From positions 1-64,000 of the forward strand of contig NZ_QUZK01000033.1 in the NCBI RefSeq assembly GCF_003410055.1: a DNA stretch of 64,000 nucleotides, written 5' to 3'. The translations under genes and the position numbers were made by a program. The notes beneath the pieces were generated by a model. That model was not told the DNA's origin, did no database searches, and saw nothing but the letters and a program-made list of their open reading frames with translations. Shown here piece after piece: positions 1 to 9,112 of this stretch (position 1 is its first letter; every line of letters begins with the position of its first letter). Origin of the DNA: Wenzhouxiangella sediminis (GTDB lineage: Bacteria > Pseudomonadota > Gammaproteobacteria > Xanthomonadales > Wenzhouxiangellaceae).

Positions 1-165
1 GTCAGGTCGATATCGCCGCCTGACTTAAGCCAACGAGCCTCCGCGAAACCCGGGGCGGTTCATGCCGGTAAAAACGCGGGAGGAGTCCATTTCATCACTC
101 AAGTACGCTCGGCCCTTCGGGCCTCCACCGGACGCGGCTAGCGCCGCGCCGCTTGGATAAAAGCA
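1..165. other. Left-edge non-coding stretch with short inverted repeats
   Basis: No gene can be supported here. GTCAGG at 1-6 pairs with CCTGAC at 19-24. Further on there are two small hairpins, GGCCC-TTC-GGGCC near 105-117 and GCGGC-TAGC-GCCGC near 135-148. The block ends in GCATTGGGC (163-171), which resembles the right-hand box of an integron attC site. This is only a resemblance, because a convincing left-hand box is missing. Confidence 0.3.
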
Positions 166-189
166 TTGGGCACCAGAGGAAGGAATCCG

Positions 190-981
190 TTGAACGTGAA
201 GCTTATTGCGAAGAAAGCCTATGCTTTTGCGATTGCTTGCTGCCTGATTGCAGCATTAGCTGGCCCGGCTACCACATTCGCTTCGGAGAAGAGTAAGGTT
301 TTATTCGTAGCATCGAATGTGCTCGATATGGGCGATGCCGAGCGGCACGATGCTCGTAACAACCTCTGGGAATATGCGCCGCCTTTCCACATCTTCGTGA
401 TGCATGGTTACGAGGTTGATTTCGTCTCACCTCAAGGTGGTCCAGTTGAGTTCATGATGGACCCCCTGGGTATCAGTAGTTATGCAATCAAGTACGAGAA
501 CTTCCTCGGGAAGGCCGGAAGCACGCTAGAGCCCGGCCAAGTCGATACGGCCCAGTATGCGGCGGTATATGTTGGTGGTGGCTACGGCACATTGTTCGAC
601 GTTGCCCCGAACCCAACGTTGATGAGTCTCATTGGGGAGATTTACGAGCAAGGTGGCGTTGTGGGCGGCTGCGGGCATGGTCCGGGCGGTTTCGCCAACG
701 CCAGGCTGAGGAACGGAGACTATCTGGTCAATGGCAAGCGCGTCGCCGGATTCCCGAATTCGACCGAACGATCCAAGCCCTGGGCGAAGCAAGGGAGCTT
801 GTTGCCCTTTCTTGTCGAGGATCAACTTCGCAGGAATGGGGCGCAGGCTGAAAACAAGGAAACGTTGGCCGACAAGCATGCTGTCGTTGTCGATCAACGC
901 GTTGTTTCAAGTATGTTCCTGCCTTCGGCGGCGTTGGTGGCAGAGGAAATGGTTCGGTTGCTTGAACGTGGGGATCCATGA
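190..981 (+). CDS. Secreted DJ-1/PfpI-family (type 1 glutamine amidotransferase-like) protein
   Basis: A protein of about 263 residues with an N-terminal signal peptide (hydrophobic run followed by TTFAS) and a DJ-1/PfpI fold. Family cues are the VDFVSPQGGPV strand, the GGGYGT loop and the nucleophile-elbow region GGCGHGPGG. Usual members have C-H-G-P at the elbow. Here Cys is followed by an extra Gly before HGP, so the canonical nucleophile looks displaced. I chose the TTG at 190 because AGAGGAAGG lies 6 bases upstream; a TTG at 166 is in frame but has no ribosome site. Codon use is less GC-rich than in downstream housekeeping genes. Family members include glyoxalases, chaperones and proteases, so the exact activity is unknown. 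Confidence 0.8.
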   Translation: MNVKLIAKKAYAFAIACCLIAALAGPATTFASEKSKVLFVASNVLDMGDAERHDARNNLWEYAPPFHIFVMHGYEVDFVSPQGGPVEFMMDPLGISSYAIKYENFLGKAGSTLEPGQVDTAQYAAVYVGGGYGTLFDVAPNPTLMSLIGEIYEQGGVVGGCGHGPGGFANARLRNGDYLVNGKRVAGFPNSTERSKPWAKQGSLLPFLVEDQLRRNGAQAENKETLADKHAVVVDQRVVSSMFLPSAALVAEEMVRLLERGDP

Positions 982-1120
982 GTCGGGCGTGGGTGCGCTG
1001 GTGCCCAACGAATCGTTGCAGCGGACGTTTGACCCGCCGCCCATTTTTGCTGCCGCTAGAAGCCAGAATGATCCTGGCAAGACCGCTGGCCAAATCATGA
1101 CTGTGTCCGAAGGGGACTTG

Positions 1121-1651
1121 ATGAGCGCACACCAAGAGCAAATGCGTGGTTTCTCCAGGTATAACCAAGAGTTCAATCGGGTTCTGTACGGGAAGGTGGC
1201 GGAACTGGGAGAGGATGAGCGCAAGCGGGATATGGGCGCGTTCTTCGGGTCGATCCACGGCACCCTGAATCATATCCTGCTGGCCGACAGGATCTGGCTT
1301 GGCCGGTTTGCGAAAGCGTTTCCCGACATGACCTCGCTGGCCGACGCGGATCTGGTCCACGAGTTTTCGTCACTGTCGCAGGAAATCTGTGCCGACTTCG
1401 ACGAACTGTCTCTTGAACGCCAGGCCACGGACCGGGTGATTACGGACTGGGCGGAGGAGCTGAGCGATGCATTGCTCGCTCAGACCATGCGCTACAGCAA
1501 TTCAAGTGGCCAGGTGCGCGAGCATCCCGTCTGGGTGGCGGTTGCCCACCTGTTCAATCATCAGACCCACCATCGGGGGCAGGTGACCACCCTGCTGTCG
1601 CAACTCGGCCACGACCCGGGCGTGACCGACTACTTCGCCTACGTGCTGTAG
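1121..1651 (+). CDS. DinB-family protein
   Basis: A protein of 176 residues with the four-helix DinB/YfiT-like fold. The metal-binding histidines are visible in the helix GTLNHILLADRIW and in the C-terminal HQTHHRGQ motif. Family members are metal-dependent hydrolases or thiol transferases, often induced by stress; the substrate cannot be told from sequence. ATG 1121 is preceded by GAAGGGGA at good spacing, while the longer in-frame extension upstream overlaps the DJ-1 gene out of frame and is not needed. It follows the DJ-1-like gene by 139 bases on the same strand and faces the GST gene convergently. Confidence 0.85.
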   Translation: MSAHQEQMRGFSRYNQEFNRVLYGKVAELGEDERKRDMGAFFGSIHGTLNHILLADRIWLGRFAKAFPDMTSLADADLVHEFSSLSQEICADFDELSLERQATDRVITDWAEELSDALLAQTMRYSNSSGQVREHPVWVAVAHLFNHQTHHRGQVTTLLSQLGHDPGVTDYFAYVL

Positions 1652-1698
1652 CAGGGGCTGGGCGGCTCCGGTCCGCGAGGTCGCCTGGGTGCGCTTGC

Positions 1699-2574
1699 CT
1701 AGTCCTCGTCTCCCACCTTGTCCCAGGTCCGATGCTCGAAGTCGCTCGGGTCGTGCCGCTCACGCAGCTGGTTCTTCGGTTCGCCGAACACTGAATTGAC
1801 CATCCGCCCGCGTTTGACGGCCGGCCGTTCGTCGATGGCCTTCGCCCAGCGCATGACGTTCTTGTACTCGTGGGTCTGCAGGAACTCCGCCGCTTCGTAG
1901 ACGCGGTTGAGCGCCAGGCAGCCGTACCAGGGCCAGATGGCCATGTCGGCGATGGTGTAGTGGTCGCCGGCGATGTATTCCTTCTTCGCCAGTTCGCGGT
2001 CGAGGACGTCTAGCTGGCGCTTGACCTCCATGGTGAAGCGGTCGATGGCGTATTTGATCTTGACCGGGGCGTAGTTGTAGAAGTGGCCGAAGCCGCCGCC
2101 CAGGAAGGGGGCCGAGCCCATCTGCCAGAATAGCCAGTTGAGGGTCTCGGTGCGGCCGTTCGCGTCGGCGGGCAGGAACTCGCCGAATTTCTCGGCAAGG
2201 TAGAGCAGGATCGCGCCCGATTCGAACACGCGCCTGGGCGGGTCGACGCTGTGGTCGGCCATGGCCGGGATCTTGGAGTTGGGGTTGATCTCGACGAAGC
2301 CCGAGGAAAACTGCTCGCCTTCGCCGATGCGGACCAGCCAGGCGTCGTACTCGGCATCCGAGTGGCCCTTCTCGAGCAGCTCCTCGAACATGATCGAAGC
2401 CTTCACGCCGTTGGGCGTGCCCAGGGAATAGAGCTGGTGCGGGTGCTTGCCGACCGGCAGGGCCTTCTCGTGTGTGGGCCCGGCCTCGGGGCGGTTGATC
2501 TTGGCGAACTGCCCGCCGTTTTCGCCCTTTTCCCATTTCCAGATTTTCGGCGGTACGTATTCGTTCTCGCTCAT
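1699..2574 (-). CDS. yghU: Glutathione-dependent disulfide-bond oxidoreductase, YghU type
   Basis: A 291-residue GST-superfamily protein closely resembling E. coli YghU. Shared landmarks are the long N-terminal extension before the thioredoxin-like domain (PTHEKALPVGKHPHQLYSLG), FSSGFVEINPNSKIPAM, FESGAILLYLAEKFG, and the helical domain GGGFGHFYNYAPVKIKYAI followed by GDHYTIADMAIWPWYG. YghU binds two glutathiones and reduces disulfides; the same cytosolic activity is inferred. The start at 2574 has GGGAG just upstream; an in-frame extension to 2676 has no family counterpart. Confidence 0.93.
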   Translation of the reverse strand: MSENEYVPPKIWKWEKGENGGQFAKINRPEAGPTHEKALPVGKHPHQLYSLGTPNGVKASIMFEELLEKGHSDAEYDAWLVRIGEGEQFSSGFVEINPNSKIPAMADHSVDPPRRVFESGAILLYLAEKFGEFLPADANGRTETLNWLFWQMGSAPFLGGGFGHFYNYAPVKIKYAIDRFTMEVKRQLDVLDRELAKKEYIAGDHYTIADMAIWPWYGCLALNRVYEAAEFLQTHEYKNVMRWAKAIDERPAVKRGRMVNSVFGEPKNQLRERHDPSDFEHRTWDKVGDED

Positions 2575-2761
2575 GATCGGGCTCCCTTGATTGGTTGGGT
2601 ATCGCGATCCGGAAATCGCTCGAACTATGGATTGGTCAATAGCAGTATAGGTGCGGTCGGCGGCCGGGATCGTCAACGGCGGTTCATGCCGGCGTCATTT
2701 GCCCGGGGGCGCGGGCGGCGTGATAATCCCCGGTCTGGGATTCCAATTCAGGGAGACTGTC

Positions 2762-3736
2762 ATGCGCACTATCGTTCTGATGTCGACCATCCTGCTGCTC
2801 GCCGCCTGCCGGGCCGGCGAGGACGGCGCACCCGAGCCGCAGGCGGCCGAACCCGCCGGCGAGGAACAGGCGATGGCCGAGGCCTCCGCTCCCGAGGAGG
2901 AAGCCGCCGAAACCGAATCCGAACAGCCGCACGCCGATCCGCTGCAGTCGGTGCTCGACGCCCAGCCCGACGAGATCCAGGCCCGCTTTGATGCGCGTCA
3001 TCCGCGCGAGACGCTCGAGTTCTTTGGCATCGAACCGGGCATGATCGTGGTCGAGGGGCTGCCCGGCGGCGGCTGGTACACCCGCATCCTGCTGCCCTAC
3101 CTGGGCTCGGAAGGCGAGCTGATCGCGGCCAACTATCCGCTCGACATGTGGCCGAACTTCCCATTCGCCGACGAGGCGTTCTTGGAGAACATCCGCAAGT
3201 GGCCGGAGGAGTTCCCGCAGCAAACCGAGGGCTGGTGCGACGGTGACTGCGCCGACGTGCGCACCTTCTGGTTCGGCGACATGCCGGCCGAGGTCGAAGG
3301 CGCGGCCGATGCGGTGCTGTTCATCCGCGTGCTGCACAACATGGCCGCCTTCCAGAATTCCGGTATCGACAACTACCTCGACCAGGCCTTTGCCGACGCC
3401 CACGCCGCGCTCAAGCCCGGCGGCATCCTGGGCGTGGTCCAGCACGAGGCGCGCGAGGACATGCCCGATGACTGGGCCGACGGCAGCGCCGGCTACCTCA
3501 AGCAGGCCTTCGTGATCGAGCGCGCCGAAGCCGCCGGTTTCGAGCTGGTCGATTCGAGCGCCATCAATGCCAACCCCAACGACCAGCCCACGACCGACGA
3601 GGTGGTCTGGCGCCTGCCGCCCTCGCTGAGCGTGCCCGAAGATGCCGAGAACGCCGAGGCGCTGCGGGCGCAGTACGAGTCGATCGGCGAATCGAACCGG
3701 ATGACGCTGAAGTTTCGCAAGCCCGGAGAAACCTGA
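2762..3736 (+). CDS. Lipoprotein with class I SAM methyltransferase-like domain
   Basis: A 324-residue predicted lipoprotein: the signal peptide ends in lipobox LLAAC, followed by an acidic Ala/Glu-rich linker (about residues 20-60). The folded part resembles secreted class I methyltransferase-like proteins: motif I is degenerate (VVEGLPGGGWYTRILLPYL), with LKPGGILGVVQHEAR as the post-II region. It is typical of periplasmic proteins annotated as methyltransferases, although SAM is not known in the periplasm, so enzymatic activity is doubtful. AGGGAGA precedes ATG 2762. The pyruvate kinase gene follows 40 bases downstream on the same strand. Confidence 0.8.
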   Translation: MRTIVLMSTILLLAACRAGEDGAPEPQAAEPAGEEQAMAEASAPEEEAAETESEQPHADPLQSVLDAQPDEIQARFDARHPRETLEFFGIEPGMIVVEGLPGGGWYTRILLPYLGSEGELIAANYPLDMWPNFPFADEAFLENIRKWPEEFPQQTEGWCDGDCADVRTFWFGDMPAEVEGAADAVLFIRVLHNMAAFQNSGIDNYLDQAFADAHAALKPGGILGVVQHEAREDMPDDWADGSAGYLKQAFVIERAEAAGFELVDSSAINANPNDQPTTDEVVWRLPPSLSVPEDAENAEALRAQYESIGESNRMTLKFRKPGET

Positions 3737-3776
3737 TGTCACCGGGCCGGCATGACTTGCTGGTAGTCTCGAAGAC

Positions 3777-5201
3777 ATGACAAGAAGAACCAAGATCGTG
3801 GCCACCCTGGGGCCGGCCACCGACGAGCCCGACGTACTCGAGCGATTGATCACGGCCGGCTGCGATGTCGTGCGGATCAATTTCTCCCACGGCGATGCCG
3901 AAACCCACGCCCGGCGCATCAAGATGGTGCGCGCCGCCGCCCGCGAGCTCGACACCGACGTGGCCGTGCTCGCCGACCTGGCCGGGCCGAAGATCCGCAT
4001 CGACCGCTTCCGGGAGGGCTCGGTGCTGCTGGCGCCCGACCAGGATTTCGCGCTCTACGCCCGGGAGAATCCGCCCGCCGGAGACGAGAACGGCGTGGGC
4101 GTGGCCTACCTGGGCCTGGTCGACGACGTCAAGCCCGGCTCGGAATTGCTGCTCGACGACGGCCTGATGGCGATGCGCGTCGAATCCATCGATGGCGACA
4201 CCATCCACTGCAAGGTGCTCACCGCCGGCAAGCTGTCGGACCGCAAGGGGCTGAACCTGCGCGGCGGCGGTCTTTCGGTGCCGGGGATCTCGGAGGCCGA
4301 TGCGCGCGACATCGAGCGCGCCGCCGAATGGCAGGTGGACTACCTGGCGGTGTCCTTCCCGCGCGGGCCCGAGGACATGCAGCGCGCCCGTGAGCTGATG
4401 GAAGCCGCCGGCGGGCACGCCGGCCTGGTCTCCAAGATCGAGCGCGCCGAGGCCATCGAGAACCTCGAAGCGATCATCGAAGCCTCCGACGCGGTCCTGG
4501 TGGCGCGCGGCGACCTGGGCGTGGAGATCGGCGATGCGGAATTGCCGGGCCTGCAGAAGCGCATCATCGCCGCCTCGCTGGCGGCCAACCGCCCGGTGAT
4601 CACCGCCACGCAGATGATGCAGTCGATGGTCGAATCGCCGATTCCCACGCGCGCCGAAGTGCTGGACGTGGCCAACGCCGTCATCGACGGCACCGATGCG
4701 GTGATGCTCTCGGCTGAAACGGCCGTGGGCCGGCACCCGGTGACCGTCATCGAGGCCATGCGCCGCATCTGCAAGGGCGCCGAGCGCCACGTCGACACCC
4801 ACCTGCCCATGGGGCGGCTCAACGTCCACGCCGAGCGCATCGACCAGGCGGTGGCGATGGCGACGATGGTGACCGTGCACAACCTGCCGGTGAAGGCCAT
4901 CATCGCCCTGACCGAGTCGGGCTCGACCGCGCAGTGGCTCAGTCGCGTGCGCTCGCCGGTGCCGATCATCGCGCTCTCGCCCAATCGCTTCAGCCTGCGC
5001 AAGATGCGCCTGTTCCAGCACGTGCGCCCGCTGCTGTTCGTGCCGGAGGACATGGCCACGCCCAAGCTGGCCCGCTCGGCCATCGAACACGCCCGCCGCG
5101 CCGGCCTGGTCGAAACCGGCGACCGCGTGCTGATGACCCTGGGCGACGAGCAGGGCGTGATGGGCGGGACCAACACGATGAAAGTTCTGACGGTGGAGTA
5201 G
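3777..5201 (+). CDS. pyk: Pyruvate kinase
   Basis: Pyruvate kinase of 474 residues, the usual length. It converts phosphoenolpyruvate and ADP to pyruvate and ATP in the cytosol. Signatures in order: RRTKIVATLGPAT at the N-terminus, VVRINFSHG, the B-domain with LLLDDGLM, the active-site region LVSKIERAEAIENLEAI, VARGDLGVEIG, the TATQMMQSM helix, and the C-terminal regulatory domain with SGSTAQWLSRVRSPVPIIA. It opens a run of three carbon-metabolism genes on the same strand (kinase, aldolase, malic enzyme), each with its own intergenic region. Confidence 0.96.
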   Translation: MTRRTKIVATLGPATDEPDVLERLITAGCDVVRINFSHGDAETHARRIKMVRAAARELDTDVAVLADLAGPKIRIDRFREGSVLLAPDQDFALYARENPPAGDENGVGVAYLGLVDDVKPGSELLLDDGLMAMRVESIDGDTIHCKVLTAGKLSDRKGLNLRGGGLSVPGISEADARDIERAAEWQVDYLAVSFPRGPEDMQRARELMEAAGGHAGLVSKIERAEAIENLEAIIEASDAVLVARGDLGVEIGDAELPGLQKRIIAASLAANRPVITATQMMQSMVESPIPTRAEVLDVANAVIDGTDAVMLSAETAVGRHPVTVIEAMRRICKGAERHVDTHLPMGRLNVHAERIDQAVAMATMVTVHNLPVKAIIALTESGSTAQWLSRVRSPVPIIALSPNRFSLRKMRLFQHVRPLLFVPEDMATPKLARSAIEHARRAGLVETGDRVLMTLGDEQGVMGGTNTMKVLTVE

Positions 5202-5227
5202 AGAGGGGCGTGAAAATCAAAACCTGT

Positions 5228-5376
5228 CAAACGCAAAGACGCCAAGACGCGAAGGAATCAAAAAATGGAGCGGGCTCCATTGATCTTTTGCGAAGCCCTG
5301 AGCGACCGGGATTCTCCTCGCATTTTCAAATACACTTTTTTCTTTCTTGGCGTCTTCGCGTCTTTGCGTTTCAAAG
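5228..5376. repeat. MITE-like intergenic element with about 27-base terminal inverted repeats
   Basis: The left arm (5229-5254) begins AAACGCAAAGACGC and the right arm (5346-5372) is its near-perfect reverse complement, ending GTCTTTGCGTTT; I count two mismatches over about 26 bases. Read through, the arms translate to TQRRQDAKE and SWRLRVFAF. From general experience, such peptides recur at intergenic repeats in many bacterial genomes. The roughly 90-base core holds a small hairpin (5265-5280). No coding function is seen. Confidence 0.75.
5265..5280 (+). terminator. Possible stem-loop downstream of pyk
   Basis: ATGGAGC and GCTCCAT form a perfect 7-base inverted repeat separated by GG, followed by TGATCTTTTG. 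It could act as a weak terminator for pyk, or simply be part of the repeat element it sits in. Confidence 0.3.
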
Positions 5377-5427
5377 ATTTTTGCGCTCACGCAGGCACAA
5401 GCGGGTGAACTCGGCCCCGTGGCTGGC

Positions 5428-5433
5428 TACAAT
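5428..5433 (+). promoter_or_regulatory. Candidate -10 box of the aldolase gene
   Basis: TACAAT lies 51 bases before the aldolase start and just after the repeat element. The matching -35 region (about 5405, GTGAAC) is weak, so only the -10 hexamer is persuasive. Confidence 0.35.
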
Positions 5434-5484
5434 AGCGGACTACTCTCATTCACCCTCAAACCGCGTAGCAGGGGACTCAAGGAC

Positions 5485-6507
5485 ATGACCGACAAACTCG
5501 AACAGCTCGTAGAAACCGCTCAGGCGATGGTCGCCCCCGGCAAGGGCATCCTGGCCATCGACGAATCCACCGGCACCATCCAGAAGCGCCTGTCGGCCGT
5601 CGGGGTGGAGTCCACCGAGGACAACCGCCGCGACTACCGCTCGATGATGCTGTCCACGCCCGGCCTGGGCGAGCACATCTCCGGGGCGATCCTGTTCGAC
5701 GAAACGATTCGCCAGAAGGCTTCGGACGGCACCTCCATGGTCGAGTTGATGAACAAGGCCGGCATCCTGCCGGGCATCAAGGTCGACCGCGGCGCCAAGG
5801 CCCTGGCCGGCTTCGAGGGCGAGAAGGTCACCGAGGGCCTCGACGGCCTGCGCGAGCGCCTGGCCGAATACGCCGAGCTCGGTGCCAAGTTCGCCAAGTG
5901 GCGCGCGGTGATCACCATCGGCGACGACATTCCCTCGCGCGCCTGCCTGGACGCCAACGCCCACGCCCTGGCCCGCTATGCCGCGCTGTGCCAGGAAGCC
6001 GGCATCGTGCCGATCGTCGAGCCGGAAGTGCTGATGGACGGCAGCCACGACCTCGACACCTCCTACGACGTGACCGAGGCCACGCTCAAGGCCCTGTTCG
6101 CCCAGCTCTACGAGCAGAACGTGCTGCTCGAGGGTACGATCCTGAAGGCCTCGATGGTGATTTCGGGTTCCGAGGCTTCCGATCGCGCCGGCCCCGAGGA
6201 AGTGGCCGAGGCCACGATCGATTGCCTGCTCAACGCCGTTCCGGCCGCCACCGCCGGCATCGTCTTCCTGTCCGGCGGGCAGGGCGACGTGGAAGCCACC
6301 CGGCACCTCGACACCATGAACAAGATGGGCGACCTGCCCTGGCCGCTGTCGTTCTCCTACGGCCGCGCCCTGCAGGCCGAGTGCCTCAAGACCTGGGCGG
6401 CCGACCCCAAGGGCAATCGCGAACAGGCCCAGCAGATTCTCGCCCACCGCGCGAAGATGAACGGCCTGGCGGCTCTTGGAGAGTGGAGCGAAGACGAAGA
6501 AGGCTGA
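5485..6507 (+). CDS. Class I fructose-bisphosphate aldolase
   Basis: A 340-residue Schiff-base (class I) aldolase, which reversibly cleaves fructose 1,6-bisphosphate into dihydroxyacetone phosphate and glyceraldehyde 3-phosphate. Family landmarks are GKGILAIDESTGTIQKR, GILPGIKVDRG, KWRAVITIG, VEPEVLMDG, and LLEGTILKASMV, where Lys221 would form the imine. It resembles the eukaryote-like glycolytic family rather than the DhnA/FbaB type. ATG 5485 follows GGGGACTCAAGGAC; an in-frame extension to 5347 runs into the repeat element and is rejected. Together with pyk it supports an active glycolytic or gluconeogenic route. Confidence 0.95.
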   Translation: MTDKLEQLVETAQAMVAPGKGILAIDESTGTIQKRLSAVGVESTEDNRRDYRSMMLSTPGLGEHISGAILFDETIRQKASDGTSMVELMNKAGILPGIKVDRGAKALAGFEGEKVTEGLDGLRERLAEYAELGAKFAKWRAVITIGDDIPSRACLDANAHALARYAALCQEAGIVPIVEPEVLMDGSHDLDTSYDVTEATLKALFAQLYEQNVLLEGTILKASMVISGSEASDRAGPEEVAEATIDCLLNAVPAATAGIVFLSGGQGDVEATRHLDTMNKMGDLPWPLSFSYGRALQAECLKTWAADPKGNREQAQQILAHRAKMNGLAALGEWSEDEEG

Positions 6508-6522
6508 TTGGCCTTCTTCTTC
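6496..6522 (+). terminator. Rho-independent terminator overlapping the aldolase stop codon
   Basis: GAAGAAGGC (6496-6504) and GCCTTCTTC (6511-6519) form a perfect 9-base stem with a 6-base loop containing the TGA stop, followed by a pyrimidine-rich TTC tract. It is a plausible intrinsic terminator, though the U-run is short. Confidence 0.5.
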
Positions 6523-6524
6523 AA

Positions 6525-6576
6525 GGTTTCAGGTTTCAGGGAGGCGCGACTTCGCTGATTGCTGAAGCCTGAATCC
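6525..6576. repeat. GGTTTCAGG / CCTGAA-type intergenic repeat
   Basis: GGTTTCAGGTTTCAGGG (6525-6541) is followed about 20 bases later by the opposite-strand form CTGAAGCCTGAATCC (6562-6576). The same repeat units occur inside the linker-coding regions of the PDH E2 and E3 genes at 49.6 and 51.6 kb. Confidence 0.55.
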
Positions 6577-6582
6577 GGGTTC

Positions 6583-6609
6583 GCCGGCTCCGGAGACGTC
6601 GGAGCCGGC
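6583..6609. other. Strong hairpin in the malic enzyme leader
   Basis: GCCGGCTCCG and CGGAGCCGGC form a perfect 10-base stem with a 7-base loop, followed by an A-rich stretch rather than T. It ends 30 bases before the malic enzyme ATG. Without a U-tract it is not a standard terminator in either direction; it may shape the 5' leader. Confidence 0.5.
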
Positions 6610-6639
6610 AAAAAACACAAAAACACCAGCGAGTCGTTG

Positions 6640-8949
6640 ATGTCGGATCAGGACAAGTTTCGCGAAGAGGCCCTCGAGTATCACCGGCAGTATCCGCCGG
6701 GCAAGATCAAGCTGGTGCCGACCAAGGCGCTAACCACGGCCAAGGACCTGGCGCTGGCCTATTCGCCGGGGGTGGCCGCGGCTTCGGAGGAGATCGCGGC
6801 CGATCCGCTCAAGGCGCTGGACTACACCGCGCGCGGGAACCTGGTGGCGGTGATCTCCAACGGCACGGCGGTGCTCGGCCTGGGCGACATCGGGGCGGCG
6901 GCTTCCAAGCCGGTGATGGAAGGCAAGGGCGTGCTGTTCAAGAAGTTCGCCGACATCAACGTCTTCGACATCGAGATCGACGAGCGCGACCCCGACAAGC
7001 TGATCGACATCATCGCCAGCCTGGAGCCCACTTTCGGCGGCATCAACCTCGAGGACATCAAGGCGCCGGAGTGCTTCAAGGTGGAAGAAGCGCTCAAGGA
7101 GCGCATGAACATTCCCGTCTTCCATGACGATCAGCACGGCACGGCGATCATTGCGGCGGCGGCCCTGGTCAACGGCCTGAAGCTGGTCGACAAGAAGATG
7201 GAAGACATTCGCCTGGTCGCCTCGGGCGCGGGCGCGGCCGGCATGGCCTGCCTGGACCTGCTGGTGACCATGGGCGTCAAGCGCGAGAATATCGTGGTCT
7301 GCGACCGCGAGGGCGTCATCTACACCGGCCGCGATAGCTACATGGACGATCGCAAGGCCACCTATGCCGTCGACACCGATGCCCGGGAGATGGGCGAGGT
7401 CATCGAGGGCGCGGACGTCTTCCTGGGAGTTTCCGCGCCCGGCGTGCTCAAGCCCGAGATGGTCAAGGCCATGGCCGACAAGCCGATCATCCTGGCCCTG
7501 GCCAACCCGGTGCCCGAGATCATGCCCGACGAGGCGCGCGAGGCCCGGCCCGACGCGCTGATCGCCACCGGCCGTTCGGACTTCCCCAACCAGGTCAACA
7601 ATGTCCTGTGCTTCCCCTACATCTTCCGCGGCGCGCTGGATGTGGGGGCGACGGCCATCAACGACGAGATGAAGATGGCCTGCGTGCACGCCATCGCCGA
7701 ACTGGCCCAGATGGAAGCCTCCGATGTGGCTGCCCAGGCCTACGGCGGCCAGGCACCGAAGTTCGGTCCCGACTACCTGATTCCGCAGCCGTTCGACCCC
7801 CGACTGCTCGTGCACCTGGCGCCGGCCGTGGCGAAGGCGGCAATGGACACCGGCGTGGCCACGCGGCCGATCGAGGATCTCAACGCCTACACCGAGCGTC
7901 TCTACCAGCACGTCTTCCGCACCGGGTTGCTGATGAAGCCGGTTTTCGATGCTGCGCGTTCCGATCCCAAGCGCGTGGTCTTTGCCGAGGGCGAGGAGGA
8001 GACGGTGCTGCGGGCGGTGCAGACCGTGGTTGACGACGGCCTGGCCAAACCCATCCTGATCGGGCGGCCCAAGGTCGTCGACATGCGCATCGAGCGTGCC
8101 GGCCTGCGGCTCAAGCCGGGCGAGGACTTCGAACTGGTCAATCCCGAGTCGGATCCGCGATTCAAGGAATACTGGCAGACCTTCCACGAAATTACCCAGC
8201 GCAGGGGCGTGACGCCCGATTCGGCCAAGGCACTCGTGCGCACCCGCACGGCGGTGATCGCCGCGGTGATGGTGCACCGCAATGAGGCCGACGCGATGAT
8301 CTGCGGCGTGGTCGGTCGCTACCAGAAGAAGTTGCAGTACATCACCGAGGTTTTCGGAACGCGCGACGGCAGCGGTACGCTGGGCGCGCTGTCGGCCATG
8401 ACCAACGAGAACGGCGTGTGGTTCGTCTGTGATACCCACGTCAATCCCGACCCGACTGCCGAGCAGCTCGTCGAGCTGACGCTGATGTCGGCCGAACGCC
8501 TGCGCATGTTCGGTATCACGCCGCGGATTGCACTTTGTTCGCATTCCAACTTCGGCAGCCACGTCAATCCGTCGGCTTCCAAGATGCGGAAGGTGTTCAA
8601 CATGCTCCAGGAACGGGCCCCGGATCTCCAGGTCGAGGGCGAGATGCGCGCCGACGCCGCCCTGATGCCCGCCATCCGCGAGCGAATCTTCCCCAACTCC
8701 CGCCTCAAGGGCGAAGCCAACCTGCTGATCATGCCCAACCAGGATGCCGCGCACATCGCGTTCTCGATGGCACGCGTGGTCGGCAAGGGCGTGACCATCG
8801 GCCCCATGCTGATGGGCATCGGCCGCCCGGCCCACGTGCTCACGCCCTCGGCCACCGTGCGCCGCGTGGTCAACATGACCGCGATTGCCGTGGTCGACGC
8901 CCAGCAGTACGAGCGGCGCACGAAGACCAGCGGCGAGCTGTTCGTCTGA
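6640..8949 (+). CDS. maeB: NADP-dependent malic enzyme with C-terminal phosphotransacetylase-like domain
   Basis: A 769-residue MaeB-type enzyme. The N-terminal part (about 1-430) is malic enzyme, decarboxylating malate to pyruvate. Visible motifs are [20 protein letters not shown]-like [11 protein letters not shown], the dinucleotide site [17 protein letters not shown], and [13 protein letters not shown]. The C-terminal part (about 435-760) is a phosphate acetyltransferase-like domain ([26 protein letters not shown]), regulatory in known MaeB proteins and binding acetyl-CoA. I chose ATG 6640 because [16 protein letters not shown] matches the family start; no strong ribosome site precedes it. 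It links the TCA cycle to the pyruvate pool used by PDH. Confidence 0.95.
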   Translation: MSDQDKFREEALEYHRQYPPGKIKLVPTKALTTAKDLALAYSPGVAAASEEIAADPLKALDYTARGNLVAVISNGTAVLGLGDIGAAASKPVMEGKGVLFKKFADINVFDIEIDERDPDKLIDIIASLEPTFGGINLEDIKAPECFKVEEALKERMNIPVFHDDQHGTAIIAAAALVNGLKLVDKKMEDIRLVASGAGAAGMACLDLLVTMGVKRENIVVCDREGVIYTGRDSYMDDRKATYAVDTDAREMGEVIEGADVFLGVSAPGVLKPEMVKAMADKPIILALANPVPEIMPDEAREARPDALIATGRSDFPNQVNNVLCFPYIFRGALDVGATAINDEMKMACVHAIAELAQMEASDVAAQAYGGQAPKFGPDYLIPQPFDPRLLVHLAPAVAKAAMDTGVATRPIEDLNAYTERLYQHVFRTGLLMKPVFDAARSDPKRVVFAEGEEETVLRAVQTVVDDGLAKPILIGRPKVVDMRIERAGLRLKPGEDFELVNPESDPRFKEYWQTFHEITQRRGVTPDSAKALVRTRTAVIAAVMVHRNEADAMICGVVGRYQKKLQYITEVFGTRDGSGTLGALSAMTNENGVWFVCDTHVNPDPTAEQLVELTLMSAERLRMFGITPRIALCSHSNFGSHVNPSASKMRKVFNMLQERAPDLQVEGEMRADAALMPAIRERIFPNSRLKGEANLLIMPNQDAAHIAFSMARVVGKGVTIGPMLMGIGRPAHVLTPSATVRRVVNMTAIAVVDAQQYERRTKTSGELFV

Positions 8950-9112
8950 GCGACCGGGCGGCTAGCCCCCGGCGTTGTTGACTGGCCAACTTTGCCCGCG
9001 GCGTCTCGCGGGCACCATTGGCCGAGCTTGCGGGGTGCGCTTGCGAACAGACGGCTCCTGAACACGGCCCCATGATGGGCATCTGTTGCAAAGAGCAAAT
9101 GGATGCCCCGCG

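Noticed and set aside
5202-5484. Frame running from the end of pyk through the repeat element
   Set aside because: It is a translation of the intergenic repeat, not a conserved protein.
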